In this document: piece after piece, positions 46,010 through 55,132 of the stretch
Layout of the letters: the number at the start of each line of letters is the position of its first letter
How positions within the stretch are numbered: position 1 is the stretch's first letter
From: Rhizobium sp.
Lineage (GTDB): Bacteria; Pseudomonadota; Alphaproteobacteria; Rhizobiales; Rhizobiaceae
Reading direction: 5' to 3'
Assembly (NCBI GenBank): GCA_028290545.1
Contig: JAQGJP010000050.1
Span: 45,787-109,786 of the forward strand
Length of the DNA stretch: 64,000 nt
Program-made: the position numbers and the translations under genes
The notes under the pieces: generated by a model
What the model was told of the DNA's origin: nothing
Databases searched by the model: none
What the model saw: the letters and a program-made list of their open reading frames with translations, nothing else

Positions 46010-47251
46010 ATGTTCCCACTCTCGCACATGATGAAGGCCTTTATCCGCAAGGGCCAATTGACCGTGATCGATGCCGATGGCAAGCGCCATGTTTTTTCCG
46101 GCACGCCCGGCCCGCATGTGACGATGCGGCTGACAGACAAAAAACTCTACCGGGCGCTGGTGTTCAACTCCGAACTTGCCGCCGGCGAAGCCTATATGGA
46201 CGGAACGATGCGGTTCGAGGAAGGCTCGACGCTGCGTGATTTCCTGCAACTGTTCTCGATCAACCGGCTGTCGCTGGGCTCCTATCCGATCCAGAAGATC
46301 CTCAGGGCGATCAAGATGCGCTTCCGCAAGCGCCAGCAATCCAACCGCAAGGGCCAGGCACAGCAGAATGTTGCCCATCACTACGACCTCGGCAATGAAT
46401 TCTACAAGCTCTTCCTTGACAAGAACATGCTCTATTCCTGCGCCTATTTTCGCGAACCGGAGGAGACATTGGAGGATGCGCAGCGCAACAAGCTGCGGCT
46501 TCTGGCAAGCAAGCTCGGCCTGAAGCCGGGCATGAAAGTGCTGGATATCGGCTGCGGCTGGGGGGACCTTGCGCTCTATCTGGCGATGCTGGAAGATGTC
46601 GAGGTGCTCGGCGTGACGCTGTCCAGAGAACAGCAGGCGCTGGCCAGCGAGCGTGCCCAAAAAGCGGGCCTTGCGGACCGGGTCCGCTTCGAGCTTCGGG
46701 ATTATCGCGACGTGACCGGTCCATTCGACCGTATTGTTTCCGTCGGCATGTTCGAGCATGTCGGCGTGCATCATTACGACGAGTTCTTCAAGAAGCTCAA
46801 CGCGCTGATGACAGATGACGGCATCGCCGTGCTGCATTCCATCGGGCACATGAGCCCGCCCGGCATGGCAAGCGCCTGGCTCAGGAAATATATCTTTCCG
46901 GGCGCTTATTCGCCGGCGCTGTCGGAAGTATTCGACGTGGTCGAGCGCAATCAGCTCTGGGTCATGGATCTCGAATTCCTGCGTGTCCACTATGCAACGA
47001 CGCTGGCGCACTGGCATCAGCGCTTTGACGCAAACCGCGACAAGGTCGTCGAGATGTATGACGAGCGATTTGCGCGGATGTGGGAATTCTACCTGATCAG
47101 TGCCGAGATGATGTTCCGCACAGGCAGCCAGCTGGTCTTTCACATGCAGCTCTCAAGGACGCGGGATGCTGCGCCGATCGTCCGCGATTACATCACAGAC
47201 ACGCAGCGCACCTATATCGAAAAAGAAAAAACGCTGAATCTGCTGGTGTGA
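46010..47251 (+). CDS. cfa: Cyclopropane-fatty-acyl-phospholipid synthase
   Basis: 413 residues. N-terminal lipid-facing domain with FNSELAAGEAYMDGTM; methyltransferase domain with the signature QNVAHHYDLGNEFYKLFLD near 119-137, SAM motif LDIGCGWGDLALYLA (178-192) and MFEHVGVHHYDEFF. The enzyme methylenates cis-unsaturated acyl chains of membrane phospholipids using SAM, usually in stationary phase or acid stress. Full length with a normal C-terminus. Confidence 0.93.
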   Translation: MFPLSHMMKAFIRKGQLTVIDADGKRHVFSGTPGPHVTMRLTDKKLYRALVFNSELAAGEAYMDGTMRFEEGSTLRDFLQLFSINRLSLGSYPIQKILRAIKMRFRKRQQSNRKGQAQQNVAHHYDLGNEFYKLFLDKNMLYSCAYFREPEETLEDAQRNKLRLLASKLGLKPGMKVLDIGCGWGDLALYLAMLEDVEVLGVTLSREQQALASERAQKAGLADRVRFELRDYRDVTGPFDRIVSVGMFEHVGVHHYDEFFKKLNALMTDDGIAVLHSIGHMSPPGMASAWLRKYIFPGAYSPALSEVFDVVERNQLWVMDLEFLRVHYATTLAHWHQRFDANRDKVVEMYDERFARMWEFYLISAEMMFRTGSQLVFHMQLSRTRDAAPIVRDYITDTQRTYIEKEKTLNLLV

Positions 47252-47414
47252 ACTGACGGGGACGGCGATCTCCACGTGCGGGCCCGCCAAATTGCCTCGG
47301 GCGAAAAGCGCGGTGGCAACGGGTGCAAGTGCAGGCGGGATCATGAACAGTTTCGCCATGCATTTCCACGCGCCACGCACCGCAGGGGCACATCGAGATA
47401 TAGAATTTCAGCAT
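47193..47414 (-). pseudogene. Possible GFA-domain fragment
   Basis: A 73-codon frame reads MLKFYISMCPCGAWRVEMHG, then DPACTCTRCHRAF. The CxCGAxRxExxG and CxCxxC pattern is that of the N-terminal zinc region of GFA (glutathione-dependent formaldehyde-activating-like) proteins, which are usually ~130 residues. The rest is arginine-rich without family character and overlaps the end of cfa by 59 bp. Most likely a decayed remnant; a chance resemblance cannot be excluded. Confidence 0.3.
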
Positions 47415-47851
47415 AGGATCGTCGGCTGTTGCTATGCATGATTGTCTGTATATCGCCGTGATGAGCAGCTGTTGTATTTAATTTCAGCATCGTTTTTTTG
47501 GTCATTGTCGTACTATATCTATAGTCTTGTCTGCAGTTCATCCAAAATTGTGTATCGTTAATAAATATTAACTCGCGTTGTGCCGCAATTAAACTCAGTT
47601 ATTTATGGTGGTTAATTAATTATATAAGCCTGATGTCCGAAATAACCATTGGTTAACCATAACGGGCGGTTACTTTCGTGGGGGCATTAACCTTAATTAT
47701 TTAGAAAGGCATACGGTCAATACTTCATCTCACACGACGTTAAGGTTTCAAACAAAGAGCAAACCGACGGGCATGATGCCACTACGCTGTGACCGGTAAG
47801 ACAGTCGAATCCGGCTTGTCCCAACAAGTATCTCGTAAAAAGGGACCTCCC
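47415..47851. other. AT-rich region upstream of flagellin
   Basis: No gene seen. It is much richer in A/T than the rest of the window. It holds the dyad TAACCA-T-TGGTTA at 47643-47655 overlapping GGTTAACC (47651-47658), which could be a regulator site. TTAAGGTTT (47740-47748) and CCGACGGG (47764-47771), 15 bp apart, loosely resemble a flagellar sigma-28 promoter. A long leader is likely. Confidence 0.4.
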
Positions 47852-48814
47852 ATGTCTAGCATTATGACGAACGTATCCGCCATTTCCGCCCTGCAGACCC
47901 TGCGCAATATCAACAGCGACATGGAAAATACGCAGAACAGGATCTCCTCCGGCTACAAGGTGGATACGGCTGCCGACAACGCGGCTTACTGGTCGATCGC
48001 AACCACCATGCGCTCCGACAAGGCCGCGATGAGCACCGTGAACGACGCTCTCGGTCTGGCTGCGGCAAAGACCGACACGGCTTATCTCGGCCTGGACAAT
48101 TCAATCCAGGTGCTGAGCGAAATCAAGACCAAGCTGGTTGCTGCCCGCGAACCGGGTGTCGATAAGCTCAAGGTCAATGCCGAAGTCGATGAACTCAAGA
48201 ACCAGTTGAAATCGATCTCCGAATCGGCTTCGTTCTCGGGTCAGAATTGGCTCTACAATACCGATGCGACTGCCAACGCCACGATTGAAATGGTCGGTTC
48301 GTTCAACCGCAGCGACACGGGCGCCGTCTCGGTGGGCGTGTTGAAGTTCGACACCGCGGACTCGACCTTGATCGACACCAACGACGTTACTCTCGGCCTT
48401 CTGACCAAGGACACCCTCGTCACGCAGCCGAGCGGCACGACCACGGCGACCGCCAACTACTTCCTGCTGGATGTCGACGCGGCCACCCCGGCAACCGGCA
48501 ATGAGATCACGCTGACCTCCGCAACGACCAACGACGATCTGGACGGCATGATCTCCGCTGTCGATCAGATGCTGACATCGATGACCGACACGGCTGCTAC
48601 CCTCGGTGCCGCCAATGCCCGCATCGACATGCAGAACTCATTTGTTTCCGACCTCATCGACACGATCGGCAAGGGCGTGGGCCGCCTCGTCGATGCCGAC
48701 ATGAACGAGGAATCGACCAAGTTGAAGGCGCTGCAGACGCAGCAGCAACTGGGTATCCAGTCGCTCTCGATTGCAAACACCGACTCGCAAAATATCCTGC
48801 AGCTCTTCCGCTAA
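47852..48814 (+). CDS. Flagellin
   Basis: 320 residues from [21 protein letters not shown] (21 upstream codons are open but not conserved). N-terminal D0/D1 helices with [25 protein letters not shown] and the C-terminal counterpart [37 protein letters not shown]. The central part is short, Thr/Asp-rich, as in rhizobial complex flagella. No other flagellar genes are in the window, so this is an isolated copy, perhaps a minor filament protein. Confidence 0.92.
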   Translation: MSSIMTNVSAISALQTLRNINSDMENTQNRISSGYKVDTAADNAAYWSIATTMRSDKAAMSTVNDALGLAAAKTDTAYLGLDNSIQVLSEIKTKLVAAREPGVDKLKVNAEVDELKNQLKSISESASFSGQNWLYNTDATANATIEMVGSFNRSDTGAVSVGVLKFDTADSTLIDTNDVTLGLLTKDTLVTQPSGTTTATANYFLLDVDAATPATGNEITLTSATTNDDLDGMISAVDQMLTSMTDTAATLGAANARIDMQNSFVSDLIDTIGKGVGRLVDADMNEESTKLKALQTQQQLGIQSLSIANTDSQNILQLFR

Positions 48815-48850
48815 TCGTCTGCGGCGATTGTTGTCTAGGGGCAAAAATGC

Positions 48851-48874
48851 AGCCGTCGGGGAAATCCGGCGGCT
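48851..48874 (+). terminator. Flagellin terminator
   Basis: AGCCGTCGG (48851-48859) / CCGGCGGCT (48866-48874), one G-T pair, short T stretch after. 37 bp after the flagellin stop. Confidence 0.7.
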
Positions 48875-49002
48875 TTCGCTATTTCTCGCGTCAATTGATC
48901 CGGGTCATATTGACCAGGTGCGTCGATGGCGTTCGGACGACTGGCGGATTTGCTCAGCGGCGGTTAAGACAGTTTCATCAAAACCAGCCAGGGAGAATTG
49001 CC

Positions 49003-49404
49003 ATGGATATCAAGCGCTGCGGATCGAGGCCGTCGGTCACGCCGTCTCCAGACTATTTCACCGGCTCCGTCCGGCAGGACCCGATCATCCAGGCACCTGA
49101 TCCCGCGCGCGTTCAGGCCGTCAGTGTTACATTCGAACCCGGCGCGCGCACCACATGGCACACCCATCCGCTCGGCCAGACGCTGGTCGTGACCGCCGGT
49201 TGCGGCCTCGCGCAGACCTGGGGCGAGCCGGTGCGGGCGATTTCCGCCGGCGATGTCATTTGGTTTCCTCCGGGCGAGAAACACTGGCATGGCGCCACTG
49301 CCACAACGGCAATGACACATATTGCGATTCAGGAAGTTTTGAATGGCAGCGCGGCCGAGTGGCTGGAGCCCGTGACGGCTGAACAATACAGCGCCGTGGA
49401 ATAA
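49003..49404 (+). CDS. Cupin-domain protein
   Basis: 133 residues from [16 protein letters not shown] with AGGGAGAATT upstream. Cupin motif 1 [17 protein letters not shown] and motif 2 [17 protein letters not shown] carry the metal His residues (HTH ... H). Closest to the YhhW/carboxymuconolactone-associated small cupins. Metal-dependent, reaction unknown. Solitary. Confidence 0.88.
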   Translation: MDIKRCGSRPSVTPSPDYFTGSVRQDPIIQAPDPARVQAVSVTFEPGARTTWHTHPLGQTLVVTAGCGLAQTWGEPVRAISAGDVIWFPPGEKHWHGATATTAMTHIAIQEVLNGSAAEWLEPVTAEQYSAVE

Positions 49405-49459
49405 CGCCGCATTTCTGTTTTGTCGCCCGACGACACGCATAATTCAATAGCTTGCTTAA

Positions 49460-49640
49460 ACGAAAGAAGCCTGCCGCGGGAGGAGGTGCGGCAGGCTTCC
49501 TAAATGCCGATCAGCAACGGGAGGAGGGTGTTGCTGATCCAACAGACGTCCCTGGGAGGAGGAGTGGGCCGTCTGCAATGTCGAAGCTCTGCGGGAGGAG
49601 GGTGCATCGCTTCGATGAAATGACCATACAATAAGCACGC
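49460..49640 (-). ncRNA. Four-hairpin anti-Shine-Dalgarno RNA (cuckoo/CcsR-like)
   Basis: Four consecutive stem-loops show GGGAGGAGG on the plus strand (49478, 49519, 49554, 49593), hence CCTCCTCCC in every loop on the minus strand. Stems: TCGAAGC/GCTTCGA at 49581-49615; CAGACG/CGTCTG at 49543-49575; GATCAGCAAC/GTTGCTGATC at 49509-49539; GAAGCCTGCCGC/GCGGCAGGCTTC at 49466-49499. The last one, followed on the minus strand by TTTCGTTT, acts as terminator. A -10-like TATGAT lies at 49650-49645. CCTCCTCCC matches the motif of alphaproteobacterial cuckoo/CcsR RNAs. Strand is inferred from the terminator. Confidence 0.7.
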
Positions 49641-49796
49641 CTAAATCATAGGCAGAATTTTGCAAGGCAGCTATGTGCTTAAAGCGGAGCGAACATCGCA
49701 TCGTTCCACTACCTGATCCGCCCTTCCAGCGCCATATAAGGAGATGCGAATACGCCGACGAGTTATCGCCGAAATGCTTGTTTGAGGAGGATCTGA

Positions 49797-50261
49797 GTGA
49801 GCCGCGCATTTACCAGAGAGATCGACGACGCCCCGCCGCCGCCTGTTCCCGAGCGGCAGATCAGTGCAGCGCGCAATCTCGTGACATTCGATGGCGCCCG
49901 GCAAATAGAAAAAATGATCGCCGCATTGATTGCCCAGATCCAGGCAAGCATCGACACGGATGCGATTGCCATGCTGAAGCGCGATCTACGCTATTGGGAA
50001 GCGCGGCGGGCGAGCATGGAGGTGGTCGAACCGATCCTCGGCCCGGCTGTTGTGAAGTTCGGGACGACCGCCACCATCGAACGCGGTGGCAAGAAGCAGG
50101 AATTGCGTATCGTCGGTGAGGATGAGGCCGATCCGTCGGCTGGAGCGATCGCGTGGACATCGCCACTTGCCCGGGCACTGGATGGCGCCAGTCCCGGGGA
50201 CATTGTCGAATTCCAGGTGGCGGGACGCGAAGAGGAAATAGTCGTCGTTTCGGTACGCTGA
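49797..50261 (+). CDS. GreA/GreB-family (Rnk-like) protein
   Basis: 154 residues from GTG with GAGGAGG in front. Helical N-half (RQIEKMIAALIAQIQASIDTDAIAM) and a C-terminal FKBP-like domain VKFGTTATIERGGKKQELRIVG ... SPLARALDGASPGDIVEFQVAG, the GreA C-terminal fold. The N-half is shorter than the full GreA coiled coil and the two acidic tip residues are not clear, so it may be an anti-cleavage or Rnk-type regulator of RNA polymerase. Confidence 0.82.
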   Translation: MSRAFTREIDDAPPPPVPERQISAARNLVTFDGARQIEKMIAALIAQIQASIDTDAIAMLKRDLRYWEARRASMEVVEPILGPAVVKFGTTATIERGGKKQELRIVGEDEADPSAGAIAWTSPLARALDGASPGDIVEFQVAGREEEIVVVSVR

Positions 50262-50292
50262 TCTCAGTCAGCGTCGAGCAGACTATCACACC

Positions 50293-50715
50293 TCAGTTGT
50301 AACGCCTGTCTGCCGACTCATCATCAGCTTCAAAATGATCGAGAATGAGCTGGACATTGCGCCTGTGCGACTTGAAATAGATATCGAAGACGTCTCCCAG
50401 CAAAGGAATGCTTCCGAGGGCTGTATCCACGCCGACATTAACGAGCATTCTCGCCATCTTATGCTTCGGGACACCGAGCTTGCGCGCTTCGTTGACGATA
50501 GCAAGGCCAATCAGCGCGCCGCTTGCATCACCGAGAACCGGAATCAGGCCGAGGATTGAATCTACTCCGAGGCGAATGCCGGTTCCCGGTATCCGGATCG
50601 CGGTATCCATCAGCTGTGCCAGGCTTTTGAGACGCTGCAGCCGCCGGCGTCGTTCCGTTCCGCTCAAACCCTGTATTCCGCCGCTGACGCCGGGAGTGCT
50701 GGCTGTACTGTTCAA
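50293..50715 (-). CDS. DUF4112 family membrane protein
   Basis: 140 residues from the TTG at 50715 (AAGGGA upstream); a TTG at 50778 overlapping the previous stop would give 161. Conserved core: MDTAIRIPGTGIRLGVDSILGLIPVLGDASGALIGLAIV, two short hydrophobic hairpins with Gly/Pro turns, then NVGVDTALGSIPLLGDVFDI. Function unknown. Second gene of a two-gene unit with DUF3597. Confidence 0.82.
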   Translation of the reverse strand: MNSTASTPGVSGGIQGLSGTERRRRLQRLKSLAQLMDTAIRIPGTGIRLGVDSILGLIPVLGDASGALIGLAIVNEARKLGVPKHKMARMLVNVGVDTALGSIPLLGDVFDIYFKSHRRNVQLILDHFEADDESADRRYN

Positions 50716-50774
50716 GGTGGTCGTCCCTTGCCGGAGATAATGGCAGCGCCCGAGGCCGGGCGCCGCCGGCGCTG

Positions 50775-51278
50775 TCAATTCAGCAATTCTGCCGGCACTT
50801 TGCCGCCGTTTTCCGATAGTTTCTGCAAAAGTGCCTTATGTAGAAACATATTCATCCTGGCCGAATCATTCATGTCGCCATCGTAATTGAGTTCCGTGGC
50901 GAGTTCCTTGCGCTCCTCCAGACTGGCGTCCATGCCAAGCGCCTTCATGAGGTCAACAATGGAATGCCGCCATTCAAGCTTCTGTCCGTGTGTAGCGACG
51001 GCCCGATCAAGCTGGGCTGCGACATCGACAGCCGTAGCGGTCGCGGTCGGATTCTGAGCCTGTTCGATGGGCGCCGGCTTGGACAGCGGCTGCACGCCTG
51101 CCGCCGCGATATCGCGGAGGGCGGGGTTGTCTGCCGACGTGGAAACCTCCGGTACCACGCCAGTCGTCGCCGATGTGGTTCCGAGATATGTATCCTCGAT
51201 TGCGGTTTCCGAAGTTGCCTCCCTGTCTCTTTCGTCGTCACCCCAGATGGCGTGTTTCATCTTGTCAAAAATTCCCAT
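50775..51278 (-). CDS. DUF3597 family protein
   Basis: 167 residues from MGIFDKMKHAIWGDDE; ACGGAGGACTAAA in front fixes the start. The first half is disordered and acidic; the second half (LDRAVATHGQKLEWRHSIVDLMKALGMDASLEER, KELATELNYDGDMNDS, MNMFLHKALLQKLSENGGKVP) is the DUF3597 domain, structurally LysM-associated in some bacteria. Function unknown. Confidence 0.85.
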   Translation of the reverse strand: MGIFDKMKHAIWGDDERDREATSETAIEDTYLGTTSATTGVVPEVSTSADNPALRDIAAAGVQPLSKPAPIEQAQNPTATATAVDVAAQLDRAVATHGQKLEWRHSIVDLMKALGMDASLEERKELATELNYDGDMNDSARMNMFLHKALLQKLSENGGKVPAELLN

Positions 51279-51460
51279 TTTAGTCCTCCGTTGCGGATAT
51301 GCTGCCATGGGAACGTGCCGGGTGGAGGAGAGTTCCTGTCGCGATCTTCGGAGCCTCTTCCAGCGATCCTTGGGCTGCAAAGAGGATCTCCAGTTGGGTA
51401 TTGCCCGCAAAGTCAGATCGTTTATCTTCGCGTCATGCGGGTTTCCTGGAGGCGACCCTC
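51279..51460. other. Non-coding stretch before the LuxR remnant
   Basis: No gene with family similarity. It should contain the promoter of the DUF3597-DUF4112 unit (minus strand) and possibly the lost 5' part of the LuxR remnant. Confidence 0.4.
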
Positions 51461-51699
51461 GGTCCACCCAGCTGGAATCAGGTCCTTGGTCGCTTCTGCC
51501 AGGCGAGCGGCGCGGCAGGCGCAAATATCCTGCCCGTCTTGGGCCGCATTGCCGGCCTGCCGGCGACCGAAAGCATGGGTGGCCCTCTGGAGGCTCCAGC
51601 CTCAGGGAAATAGCCGAGATATATGGCGTAGGCTATGAGACTGGGCGGTCGCATGTCGGATCCGTGCTGAGAAAAACCGATACCAGCCGGCAATCCGAT
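51461..51699 (+). pseudogene. LuxR-family regulator remnant
   Basis: One frame reads PPSWNQVLGRFCQASGAAG, then ANILPVLGRIAGLPATESM, as in the N-terminal sensor part of rhizobial LuxR-like regulators. A different frame then reads SSLREIAEIYGVGYETGRSHV, GSVLRKTDTSRQSD, the C-terminal GerE helix-turn-helix. The ~200 residues that normally lie between are missing and the two parts are out of frame, so the gene is dead by deletion and frameshift. The same two parts in correct order argue against chance. Confidence 0.6.
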
Positions 51700-51995
51700 G
51701 GTGGCGCTGTTAACGATGATACGGTTGGCGTGATTTCTATCTGGGTGACGGTTTATGCCATTTTGTTGCCCCGATATCTGGTCCATGCCGATCTTGCTTC
51801 AATGTCGCCATGATCTAAGTGTCGATGAGCAACCTGAGCCGCAGCCGAACCTTTTCCAACCTGATTGAGCTTGGAGATGGGGTGGAATAAAATCCTGAGG
51901 CTATGTTATGATCGCTGCAGGGGCGTAAGTGCTTGACCGGAAAATACCCCTGAGATATCGCATAATTTGCTTTTGTTAGGCATACGGAGCTATTG
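51700..51995. other. Intergenic region with candidate T1SS promoter
   Basis: No gene. TTGACC (51933-51938), 17 bp, TATCGC (51956-51961) lies 35 bp before the exporter start. CAGGGG (51918) and CCCCTG (51947) flank it as a loose dyad. GGAG precedes the ATG at 51996. Confidence 0.4.
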
Positions 51996-53744
51996 ATGGC
52001 AAAACCCGAAACTGCTGTTTCGCTTCTTCAGGCCTCGCGAAAAGCGTTCTTGCGGGGGTTCTTATTCGCCGCGGTCGTCAGTTTTTTTCTGAATTTCGCC
52101 ACGCTCATCGGGCCAATCTTCATGATTCAGGTCTATGAACGTGTCATCCCCGCCCATAGTTATGACACGCTTTATGGTTTGATGATCATAGGTGTGTTCG
52201 GCGTCATCTTATACGGCTTGCTGGATTTTATCCGCAACTGGACCTATGGCGTGATGGCGCACGGATTTTCCCAGCGGCTGAACCTTCCTGCCTTGCGGGC
52301 CAGTGTGCTCAAGTCCGTGGAAGGCGGGGTGAACGAAGGCGGTGTCGCCATCCGCAGTATTGCGGAACTCAGGCAGTTTATTTCCGGCAATTCCATATCG
52401 ATGCCGCTGGATGCCTTCTGGTCCATCCTGTTCCTTATAGCGCTGTATTTCGTGCATCCGGTTTATACGATGGTGGCAATCGCCTTCATCGTGGTCATGG
52501 TGTTTCTCAACTTCGTGACGGACCGGTTGACCCGTCATGCGATTCAGGAAGCAAACGCTGCACAACAGAGGCACGTCCAGGAGGTCGCGAATTCCATGCG
52601 GCATGCCGAAGCGATCGAGGCGATGGGCATGTTGCCGGCGCTCGTCCGCATGTGGCGGGTCTCACAGGGTGAGATGCTGGAATTTTCCAGAACCGCAAAT
52701 GTCCGGTCCCGGGCGGTCCTCGCGGTTACCAAGGCGCTGCAGAAGAGTTTGCAGATGGTCACCGTTGCGACCGGCGCAATACTGGTTCTGAATGGGCAGG
52801 TAGGCGCGGGCGTGCTTTTTGCCGGTATGATCCTCACCTCCCAGTCTGTAAGCCCGTTTTCCGGAATGATCGAAAGCTGGCGGCAATGGGTCAACGCCCA
52901 GGAAGCCTGGACACGCATTCGTAAGTTGATCGAAGAGGAGGGCTCGATTCGCCAGACCATGCCGGCTCCCGTGGGCGATGGCGATCTTTCGGTAGAGAAC
53001 CTTGTTTATCTTCCCGACGGGCGGGATATTCCCGTTCTGCGCGGCATCAACTTTTCGATATCCCCCGGTGAAGTGCTTGGCATCGCGGGGCCTTCCGGCG
53101 CTGGAAAATCGACGCTAGCGCGCTGTCTGACGGGAATTCTCAAGCCTACGGTAGGCGGCGTTTACCTCGATGGCCATTCGACTTTCCTCTGGGAGCGCGG
53201 CTCCTTCGGAAAGGCCGTGGGCTATCTGCCGCAGAGCCTTTCGATCATTGACGGTACGATCAGGCAGACGATCGCACGCATGCAGGACAGCGATCCGCGC
53301 GATGTCATTCGGGCGGCGCAGGATGCCGGTATTCACGAGATGATCGGGCGTCTGCCGCATGGTTACGACACGCCGATACGCGAGGGCATGCATATGCTCT
53401 CTGGCGGCCAGATGCAGCGCCTGGCGCTGGCGCGGGCTCTATACGGAGACCCGAAGCTTCTCATCCTCGATGAACCGAATTCCAATCTCGACCATAATGG
53501 CGAACAGGCGTTGATCGCGGCGATCGAAAAGGCGCGGACACGCGGCGCCATTGTCATAATGATCGCCCATCGCCCGTCGGTGATGGCGGTTGCGGACAAG
53601 ATGATGGTGCTGGAGAACGGCGCTGTTACGCAATTTGGCGCAATGACGGACGTGGTCGGCATGATTTCGCCAGAAGCGCGTGCGATAAGTGAAACGCGCC
53701 GCAAAGCCGCAATCCGTGCCATACCCGCCAAAGGAGACGCCTGA
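51996..53744 (+). CDS. Type I secretion ABC transporter (PrsD/PrtD-like)
   Basis: 582 residues from ATG at 51996 (TTG three bases earlier also open). Membrane domain with helices near 22-45, 60-80, 142-175 and 252-285; no N-terminal C39-like extension, as in PrtD/PrsD. ATPase domain: Walker A GPSGAGKST (~366-373), Q-loop YLPQSLSI, signature LSGGQMQRLALARAL and Walker B LLILDEPNSNLD. Exports RTX proteins across both membranes with HlyD partner and a TolC-like pore (not in the window). First gene of a tightly packed operon. Confidence 0.95.
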   Translation: MAKPETAVSLLQASRKAFLRGFLFAAVVSFFLNFATLIGPIFMIQVYERVIPAHSYDTLYGLMIIGVFGVILYGLLDFIRNWTYGVMAHGFSQRLNLPALRASVLKSVEGGVNEGGVAIRSIAELRQFISGNSISMPLDAFWSILFLIALYFVHPVYTMVAIAFIVVMVFLNFVTDRLTRHAIQEANAAQQRHVQEVANSMRHAEAIEAMGMLPALVRMWRVSQGEMLEFSRTANVRSRAVLAVTKALQKSLQMVTVATGAILVLNGQVGAGVLFAGMILTSQSVSPFSGMIESWRQWVNAQEAWTRIRKLIEEEGSIRQTMPAPVGDGDLSVENLVYLPDGRDIPVLRGINFSISPGEVLGIAGPSGAGKSTLARCLTGILKPTVGGVYLDGHSTFLWERGSFGKAVGYLPQSLSIIDGTIRQTIARMQDSDPRDVIRAAQDAGIHEMIGRLPHGYDTPIREGMHMLSGGQMQRLALARALYGDPKLLILDEPNSNLDHNGEQALIAAIEKARTRGAIVIMIAHRPSVMAVADKMMVLENGAVTQFGAMTDVVGMISPEARAISETRRKAAIRAIPAKGDA

Positions 53745-55132
53745 TGGCTGGGCCAATCGATCTTTCACCATCCGAGTACAAGCGAACGACGTCAGATGGT
53801 CATTCTCTTAGCGAGTGGGAAGCCGTCGTAAAAGAAGAGAAGGCCGGTTCGGTCACGCTTCTCGGCCCGGTCCTGGCCGGTCTGGTAACGCTGGTTGTCG
53901 GTATCGGCGGCTTCTTCCTTTGGGCGACCCTGACCCCGGTCGCACAGGCCTCCGTCGCAACCGGTAAAATCATCGTGCAGAGCAACACCAAGACCGTGAC
54001 GCACCTTGAGGGCGGGACGTTGAAAGCTCTCGCCGTCAGCGAGGGGGAAACAGTCAAGCAGGGTGCACTGCTGGCTGAACTGGACGTCACCCGCAGCCAG
54101 TCAATAGTCGTTCAACTTCAACAACAGCGTTTTGTATTTCGCGCCCGGCTTGCGCGTCTGATCGCCGAACGGGATGAGAAGAAGAATTTCGCTTTCAGCG
54201 ACGCGGTACCGCAGGGCATGGATGCGGAGGCAGGGCGCCAACTGGTGAGCACCGAAAAGAAGCTTTTCCAGGAACGTATCAGCCAGTTCAGGGACCAGAT
54301 AGCGACTGAGAAGTCGCTCATGGAGCAGCTGGATAGTCAGCGCGTGGCACTCGTTGCGCGACGCGAATCCTGGGCGGAGCAGATCGAATTCATAAGAGGC
54401 GACTACGAGGCGCTGGCGACCCTGCAGGACAAACAGCTTGCGACGAAGGAAAGGCGAAACGAAAAGAAAATTCAGCTCGTCGACATGCAGACCCGCATAG
54501 CCGAATCCGACGCCGCGATTGCCGAGAACAAGCAGAAGCAGACACAGGCCAACCTATCCCTGGCCAATCGCCGCACCGAATATTTTCGGACGATCTCCGA
54601 ACAGATTCAGCAGGTACAATCCGATATCGCCCGGGTACAGCAGGAGATCATCTCTGCCGAGGATATCGTCGCCAAGTCCGCGATCAGGTCGCCGCAGGAC
54701 GGTATCGTCGCCAACATAAAGATTCGCACGGCAGGTTCGGCTTTGCTCGGCGGCCAGGCGCTGCTTGATATCGTCCCGGCCAATCAACCCATGCTGATAG
54801 AAGGCAAGGCACGGGCGATGGATATCGACACGATGCGAGTTGGCGAGCGCGCCGAGATCAGACTTTCGTCATTTGGCGCCGCAGAGGCGTTCCCCTTGAT
54901 AGCCCATGTGACATACATTGCTCCGGATTCGATCATCGACGAGAAAACCGGCGAGATGACGTATACATTCCGTGCGAAGATCGATGATGCGGAACTGAAG
55001 AGGCAGCCCAATCTGTTTCTCTACCCCGGAATGACTGCTGACGTGCACATCGTCAATGGCCACAGGACGGCGTTGGCCTATCTGCTGTCGCCAATAGAGA
55101 AAAGCTTTTCCAGGGCCTTCCGTGAGCAGTGA
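53744..55132 (+). CDS. HlyD-family membrane fusion protein (PrsE-like)
   Basis: 462 residues, start overlaps the exporter stop by one base. One membrane helix ~39-62 (LLGPVLAGLVTLVVGIGGFFLWATL), barrel-lipoyl region with GKIIVQSNTKTVTHLEGGTLKALAV, a long periplasmic coiled coil ~110-310, then the C-terminal lipoyl and beta-barrel part (IRSPQDGIVANIKIRT, FLYPGMTADVHIV). It bridges inner-membrane exporter and outer-membrane pore. Confidence 0.95.
   Translation: MAGPIDLSPSEYKRTTSDGHSLSEWEAVVKEEKAGSVTLLGPVLAGLVTLVVGIGGFFLWATLTPVAQASVATGKIIVQSNTKTVTHLEGGTLKALAVSEGETVKQGALLAELDVTRSQSIVVQLQQQRFVFRARLARLIAERDEKKNFAFSDAVPQGMDAEAGRQLVSTEKKLFQERISQFRDQIATEKSLMEQLDSQRVALVARRESWAEQIEFIRGDYEALATLQDKQLATKERRNEKKIQLVDMQTRIAESDAAIAENKQKQTQANLSLANRRTEYFRTISEQIQQVQSDIARVQQEIISAEDIVAKSAIRSPQDGIVANIKIRTAGSALLGGQALLDIVPANQPMLIEGKARAMDIDTMRVGERAEIRLSSFGAAEAFPLIAHVTYIAPDSIIDEKTGEMTYTFRAKIDDAELKRQPNLFLYPGMTADVHIVNGHRTALAYLLSPIEKSFSRAFREQ

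Noticed and set aside
49452..49634. 60-codon plus-strand frame over the four-hairpin RNA
   Set aside because: The repeated GGGAGGAGG is explained by the loops of the RNA; the peptide has no character and no ribosome site of its own besides the repeats.
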